NCBI GenBank assembly: GCA_016081115.2 | Contig: JABTTQ020002846.1 | Coordinates: 327,529-391,528, forward strand | Source of the DNA: Rehmannia glutinosa | Taxonomy: Eukaryota; Streptophyta; Magnoliopsida; Lamiales; Orobanchaceae | Reading direction: 5' to 3' | Length of the DNA stretch: 64,000 nucleotides | Part shown: in pieces, positions 57,849 to 64,000 of the stretch | Layout of the letters: the number at the start of each line of letters is the position of its first letter | Numbering within the stretch: the first letter of the stretch is position 1 | Translations under genes and position numbers: made by a program | The notes under the pieces: model-generated | What the model saw: the letters and a program-made list of their open reading frames with translations, nothing else | Told to the model about the DNA's origin: nothing | The model's database searches: none

Positions 57849-60800
57849 TGTGAAGCTCCCGATTTTTCAAGCTATTAATTGATCCTATTGCCGTTTATAC
57901 TTTTGATCGACTATTTTACGCGTCATTTTTGACGGGTAATTATTATTAATATATATACATTTTTGTATTTTATTTCATTTATTTAATTACTTGTGATCAT
58001 GATCATCAATTCCATTCTCATTTATGATCAATTGATTGATCATTATTACTATTTTTGTATTTATTAGTCACCTTAGAATTTTAAAGAGACTATTTATTTT
58101 GGAGATTTTTACCTTATAGAATTAAGATTTCGATTTAGATTAAGTGATCATGAGACTTACAAGTGATCAAGGAAATCACTAATTATTTTGGAGATTGATA
58201 AATTTCATCTATTATCATCAAATTTGGGACAAAAAAAAAAAAATATGGGAATTACCAAATTGCCCTTGAAGTCGGCCAATATGGATATTTTGGGGTAAAA
58301 ATATCATCCAACTCTTTTACACCTACACCATATATTAGTCATCTTGTGTATAATTATATCATTAATTCAAACATTATACACATCATCTTATACACCAATT
58401 CTTCATTACTATTTTTCCAACTTATTCTATTCTTCCCAACATTCTTCTTATTCCCCTCAACATTTCAATTTGACCCATTACTTTGACTTGCATTTTGTCT
58501 CCATGCAAGAGACAAATTACAAGACACAATTTGAACAAAATCCTCTCCCCTCTCTCACTTAGGGTGGACGGCCATGTGGCCATTTTGGCCAAAATTTCAT
58601 TTCATTTTTATCACTAACACATTAATCTCCTACACAAATCCTCCTCATTCTCTCTAAAAACTCCCAACTTTCTATTCTTCCTTTCATTTTCTTCTTCTAT
58701 ACTTAGAAAAATTTTCAACATTTCCTCCTATTATTCACACAAAAATCGAACCATCATCATACAAGGCAAGTAAATTTTAGCTTCAATCCATTTTTTTGAT
58801 ATCACATTGTTCATCTCTTCCACCTTCTTAACTTAAGTTTGAATTTGGTTTGAGGTACATTTAGAAGAACTTGAAGATTTGAACTTGACAACATTTTTGA
58901 AGAAGGACCCAAGCTTGAAGAAATAAAGTAGAGGAAATTAGACTACAAGGTAAGAATTGTGTACTAGACCCCTCTCTCCTACTCTTCCTATTTTTTCAAA
59001 TTTTAACACCTCTTTTTCATTTTGAGGAATAGGGGCTGACCTTAGGAGATTTTGGAGTTGAGCCAAAATTTCCAATTTTTGAGCTTCAACTAGTCTCCAA
59101 ACATCTACTACTTGAGGTAAAGTGTAGTCCATTTCATTTCCTTAATTCCTTCTTTTTCTCCTTAATTTTTCTCTCATTTTTCTAACTTCAAATTTTTGAT
59201 ATTTCTTGACTTAGGGGCTGACCTAAGAAGCCTCATCCAAAAATTGTGAAATTATCCTTTTATTTCACAATTTCCAAATTTAAGGTGGGTGGAAAAATAT
59301 TTCCAACTTTTAGGTGTTTTGATTAAATGCATGTAGAAAATTTGATCATGAGCCTTGAGATATATATAATCTATGTATTGCATGTCAATGTTATATATCA
59401 AATCATGAAAATTCTCAAGAGTTGCTCAAAATTATTATTTATTGAATAAGGTGCATGCATGTACACTTTAATGTTTTAATTGATGAATTCTTTTATGTAT
59501 TGACATGCATGTGTATGATCTTTAAAATCTATGTTTTGGATGACTTATAACCTGTAAAAAAGTCGAGCATAATTGATTAAATTTCAATTTTGGACTTAAA
59601 AATACAAAAATGGAAAGTTGGTGGACTAAATTATAAGAAAATAAAAGTTAAAAGGACCCTCTGCAAATTTCGAAATTTGGGACTGTACTCATGTTCAAAA
59701 ATGACTTTTGGACATTTTAATAAAGTTTTAAGAGTTTTAAGATAAATAAAATCAACTTTTAAAAGCCCAAGGACTAGATTGTAAAATTTTGAAAGTTTAA
59801 GGGCTACTTTGCAATTTTAAAACTGTACCAAGACCTTAAGCCTTAAAAATTGAAATTTTTACTCTTAAGGTACTGGGAATTACATCTTTAAAAATATTCC
59901 AAAATCCAAGTGGTTGGCTTGGAAAGTAATTTTACTAAAATTGAGGACTAATGTGTAAAATATTAAACTTGAGGACCAAATGAAATTTCCAGGACTTATG
60001 CAGCCCATGCACCTGGAAATACTAACTTAACTATAACTTAATTATATTTTGGACCCAAGGTTCAATTTACATAACAAATGGACCCTAAAAGCTTAAAAGC
60101 AATTATTTTAAAATGGGACAAAAATGATATTTTCAAAAGTTTAAGGACCTACACATATTGCTTTTAAAAACTGCTTTTGTCCCAATATCCTACTAACCTT
60201 AGTGACATTTTCCAACTGGAATCACATTAAAAGCCCTTCCGGTTTATGAGTTCCATTTTTAAAATAAGGTCCAATTGGCAATTTTTACAAATTTGGGGCC
60301 AATGTGAGATTTTTATAAAAACTCGACCTCAAAACTTTAAAAACCTGAATCTCTGGACAATTTGGAGAATTTAGGAACAGACCTCATAATTTTTCAAGGT
60401 CGGGATATTTAATTATTCAATTTTAACCCCAAAAGTGTTAGTTTTTTTACATAACGGGGCTAAAATTACAATTTTCTTTTATAAAAGGACCTAACTCAAA
60501 TTATTTTCTTTTACTAAAATAGCCCTAGACCCTCTGACTTGGAGATTTAATTAAAGTATTTTATTTCTCAAAACCCTTGACTTATCCTGGGATCAATTTG
60601 ACCGACAATACCCGATCAGCGAGAGTTTCCTCGCCTTGCATTTTCAATCTATAGCGGGACTTATGTTCCACCTAATCTTTCAAGATATCGGCGATTGCTT
60701 ATCCCTTCCGATGATCATCTTCATCCAAATACTCCACCAACGCCATAATTGCCACTGCATTTTTCAAAAAATTTCCTAAAATCGCTTTCCCACTGAATCA

Positions 60801-61859
60801 ATAATACTGATCGGTTGCTGTGTTTGTAATTGTAATTACTTTCCCGCTCGAAGTCAACTGGTGTCGAAATCACAAATCGAATGGATACGCCGGGATGGAA
60901 CCGGCAGCTCTACTGCTATTCCACTCTTCCGGCCCTATCGCCCCTAATCCCGCAATCGAGGGACGGAGTTTGTCCCGGGAAGCGGTGTGATTCGAGGTAT
61001 AATCATGATTATGACGGATCCGAGCCGCACAGTAAGCTCCTTTGCGGATTTTGTCTTTGCCTACGGAGCGATAAGGTGCCTGGTCTTGACCATCTTGACC
61101 GGGAGTTACAAGGAAGAACGAAGGAATCGCTTGTCCGATCCACATTCGAGTTATCTGACCCGCTTTTCGTTGGCGTTACATTTACGCAACCGCCACTGTT
61201 TTGTATGGTTGGTGCTACAAATCCGTCAATGAACCATTATTTGCTTTTCTTGCATTGGGATTGGCGTTACTTCCGTCAATCCAATCTGACCGAATCAATC
61301 ATGTTACTGTGTGACCATGAACTATTTGGAATGTGATAAGTATATTATTTAAATATTTTATCACGATGCTTGCGAATCGTATGTGAATCCATGCATCATA
61401 CTCACGGCGTTTTCATAATTTTGTTTTCTCACATTAACTATATTACCACACTTGCACACGATCACCCCATCCACTGAGATTTTGCCTCATCCCCACCTAT
61501 TTTTCTAACCTTAGATGAGGATTTCGTTGAAGATGATGAACCCAAAGCTCGATTGAGACCTTGTACTCCGCTTTGGATTTACTACTTGCTTGCTGACTGA
61601 CTTTTTTTATTTATTTGTCGGACTTTGTATTTCCGCTCCATTCAGCTTGTAACTAAAGGGCGAGGACCTTTCGACTTTGCTTACTATATTTTGTTTGAGT
61701 TGTCAATTTTTGATGGATTGTAATTTAAGATGTACTTGTACTTGTTATTTATTCCGCCTATTTAGGCTACATTTGCTTCATCGGTTCTCGATGATATTCC
61801 TAGATCGTTTCGTTATTTGTATTTAAGTTGTGGATCGTCACGCCCGTTTGGCGCTGACA
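57849..61859 (+). repeat. Possible very long LTR (about 4 kb)
   Basis: The segment starts TGTGAAGCTCCCGATTTTTC and ends CCCGTTTGGCGCTGACA, so it has TG...CA ends with mutually complementary-looking CCCG words. It has no coding homology, a CT-rich part at 58380-58760, and a GC-richer island at 60640-61300 with meaningless ORFs on both strands. Flanks ATCGA and ATCAG are a poor duplication. It could be a solo LTR or one end of a larger element. Confidence 0.4.
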
Positions 61860-62550
61860 ATCAGAATAATCATTTTTATTTCAATTCTTTACTATTTTAA
61901 TATAATAATTTATTCTTATTTTTAATTAAAAATATATTCAAGAATCAATTCAAATACTTGTATTCAAGATTCTAATCTATAATTTTTATGATTAGATTGC
62001 AATAATAATTTGAATCTAAAAGATATTACTTGGAGTGAATCTAAAAGATATTACTTGGAGGAGACATTTATTTAATTAATTTGAATAAAAAATAAATTTA
62101 TTTAGAATGAGATGTTTGACTAAGAGATATTTCCTAAATAGAAGATGAGACAATTTGTAAGAGAGTTTTTGCTAGAATATTCTTCTTAGGCTTGGTACAA
62201 ATAATCAAACCTTTAATTATACTAAGACATTTTCTCTAACCAATGACTATGATTAATTTGATTTAATGGTTATATTTCATCCATTATAATAGTCTTAACA
62301 CAATATCTTTGCTCTAGAATTCTCTACAACATTTTTTCCAAAATATGTAGATATTTTTACAAGACATTTCTAGAGAACTTCAAGAAAATGAACCTCTTTG
62401 GGCTTAAATATTTATGTGATTCTTTTTAATTTTATTCTTAAAAATATTCTTCAAACCCAATATTATTTGGATCAAATCAAATTTATTTCCAACATGTTTA
62501 TTATATATTAATGATTTACGTAAATAAATATATACTTATATATATAAAGA
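61860..62550. other. Gene-free AT-rich stretch
   Basis: GAATCTAAAAGATATTACTTGGAG is tandemly duplicated near 62012 and 62036. No other structure was recognised. Confidence 0.4.
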
Positions 62551-63296
62551 TTAGGGTTATTGATTTTTTAGTACCCTGGCTATAAGAAGACTTCATTTGG
62601 TTGTTAAAATTTGACATTCCGAGTTACCAATCTAATACTCATACTTCACATTTTTTATAAATTGGTAGACTAAAATGCCCTCAAGATCTTTTTAGTCTTT
62701 TTGCAAAAAGTTAAGTTTTAATTAGAATTATTAAATTTAAAATAATTTTAATTAAGAAATAACTTATTATATTTAAATTAAATTATTAAATTTTAATTGG
62801 AAAAAAAAATAAATTCAATTAATTATTTTTTAAAAATCGATTAAAAATCTAATTAAAAATTAATATATCAATAAAAAATTGCTATAATTTTCTTTATTTA
62901 CCATCTTAATTTTAATCATTAAATTATTTAATTTTCATATTAATTTTAAAATTAGTTAACTAAACTAATATTTCTTTTCAATTAATTAAATTTTAATTTA
63001 TGTTTATTAATTTACTAATCTAACGTGATTAATTTTATTTTTCTAAAAATTCATTAATTTTTTAAACTTCTTTCATTTTTTTATTAATTAAATTAATAAA
63101 ATTTTAATTTATTTTATAATTTGAATAAGTGTACTCAAATATTCATTTTGAGTATACTTATGTTTTTCGGGGCATTTTGTCCTTAAAATGTGAATAGGTA
63201 CTAATTTATAAAAATGAAATATGAGTGCTAAATTGGTAACTTGAAATGTCATATACCAAACCAGAAAGTGCATATAGGTCGTCTAAAAAATCAATT
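62551..63296. mobile_element. Long-TIR element, arms of about 130 bp
   Basis: Left words TTGATTTTTTAG, TTTGGTTGTT, GACATTCCGAGTTACCAAT, TTTATAAATTGGTA and AAAATGCCC recur as complements on the right in the same order. The interior is AT-rich with TTAATTAAA words. No transposase. The target duplication is not resolved. Confidence 0.7.
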
Positions 63297-63712
63297 TCAC
63301 TTAAAATTATATATATATGATTTCTATAAATATAAATATATATAATTATCAAATATATTCTTTCAATACTCAGATCGAATATAATTATATTCATCTACGT
63401 ATTAAGCATAATATAGGAATCCAAATAAATATTCTTATTGGATTATCTAATTCTAATTTTTCTCGGATTCCCGAATGTTATTACATGAATTAATAGCAAA
63501 TCAAAAAAAAGAGAATCGATTCTTTTATGACCCTATCTGTTAGCCGTAATGAGGATCTACATATATATACATTCCAAATGTTGTTATTAATGTTGTAAAT
63601 ACTAAGAGGTCCTTATAAATCAAAGAACCTTTATTTTTGGTCTAGAGGACTTAGAAGAGTGTGATTTGGTATTGAAAAAGTATCTTAGAATAGTTAAATT
63701 TGAAATAAACTT
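63297..63712. other. Gene-free AT-rich stretch
   Basis: TA-rich with no recognised features. Confidence 0.35.
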
Positions 63713-64000
63713 AGGGATAATTACAAAAAACGGGAGTTCGCCGATTTCCAAATAGAAAAGGCCATAGATTTTTAAATTACAAAAATAAAAAAAATGAGGT
63801 CGATTTCGTCTTACATTTGCCCCGTCAGCACTAAAAAAAACATTTTTAAAATCCCGCAATAGAAAATATCAGAGTATCCTCGAGAGACTCTTAAATCAAA
63901 GAGCATTTTTTTATAAAAACAAGAGTACCTTTAAATTTAAAGAGTGATATTTTTGTTTTTCCAACACACTCTTTATCTTTGGCTCTTAGCAATACGTAAC
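63713..64000. mobile_element. GGGATAATTAC family MITE, copy 17, partial
   Basis: The left end GGGATAATTACAAAAAACGG follows ACTTA. GTCGATTTCGTCTTACATTTGCCCC and AAAACATTTTTAAAATCCC match the family interior. The right end is absent or beyond the window. Confidence 0.5.

Noticed and set aside
60870..61336. 151- and 91-codon ORFs on opposite strands
   Set aside because: They sit in a GC-richer island inside an LTR-like segment, overlap each other, and match no family that I know.

Overview
This is a window of AT-rich eudicot nuclear DNA. Three protein genes with canonical GT-AG introns sit in a sea of transposon debris. I cannot name the species. Codon use, intron style, TATA boxes, Site II and telo-box promoter motifs, and the mix of Copia, LINE, Helitron, MULE and hAT remnants all say flowering plant. 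There are no rRNA genes, tRNA genes or CRISPR arrays.

Layout: 1-7372 is the left-truncated body of a minus-strand Copia LTR retrotransposon (integrase, protease, gag, primer-binding site, 5' LTR). It is split by a Helitron (3' end at 2042, PIF1 helicase remnant) and by a 210-bp hAT-type MITE. 8852-13805 is a six-exon gene for a nuclear poly(A)-binding protein (PABN type, 222 aa). 16452-19460 is a five-exon gene for Mediator subunit 31 (205 aa). 20 kb to 36 kb holds mostly non-coding repeats: a tandem-repeat element, an old MULE carrying a Ulp1-like protease fragment, SINEs, and hAT-type MITEs. 36258-40483 is a nine-exon NAD(H)-glutamate dehydrogenase gene of the GDH2 type. Its frame is broken by three single-base indels, all at or beside short homopolymers. 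40.8 kb to 49.6 kb is a dense patchwork of MITEs, including two copies of an unknown non-coding repeat with a perfectly shared 51-nt stem-loop. About 49.7-55.4 kb is a decayed L1-type LINE. 57.8-61.9 kb looks like one very long LTR, and the remainder is AT-rich sequence.

The three genes are unrelated housekeeping functions (mRNA polyadenylation, transcription, nitrogen metabolism), and nothing suggests that they work together. What ties the window together is its repeats. A roughly 275-bp foldback MITE with GGGATAATTAC ends and 9-10 bp target duplications occurs about sixteen times, including inside or just after all three genes. A second group, with TAGRGRTG ends and 8-bp duplications, occurs at least six times. 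Several boundaries could be fixed to the base from target-site duplications read directly in the sequence.
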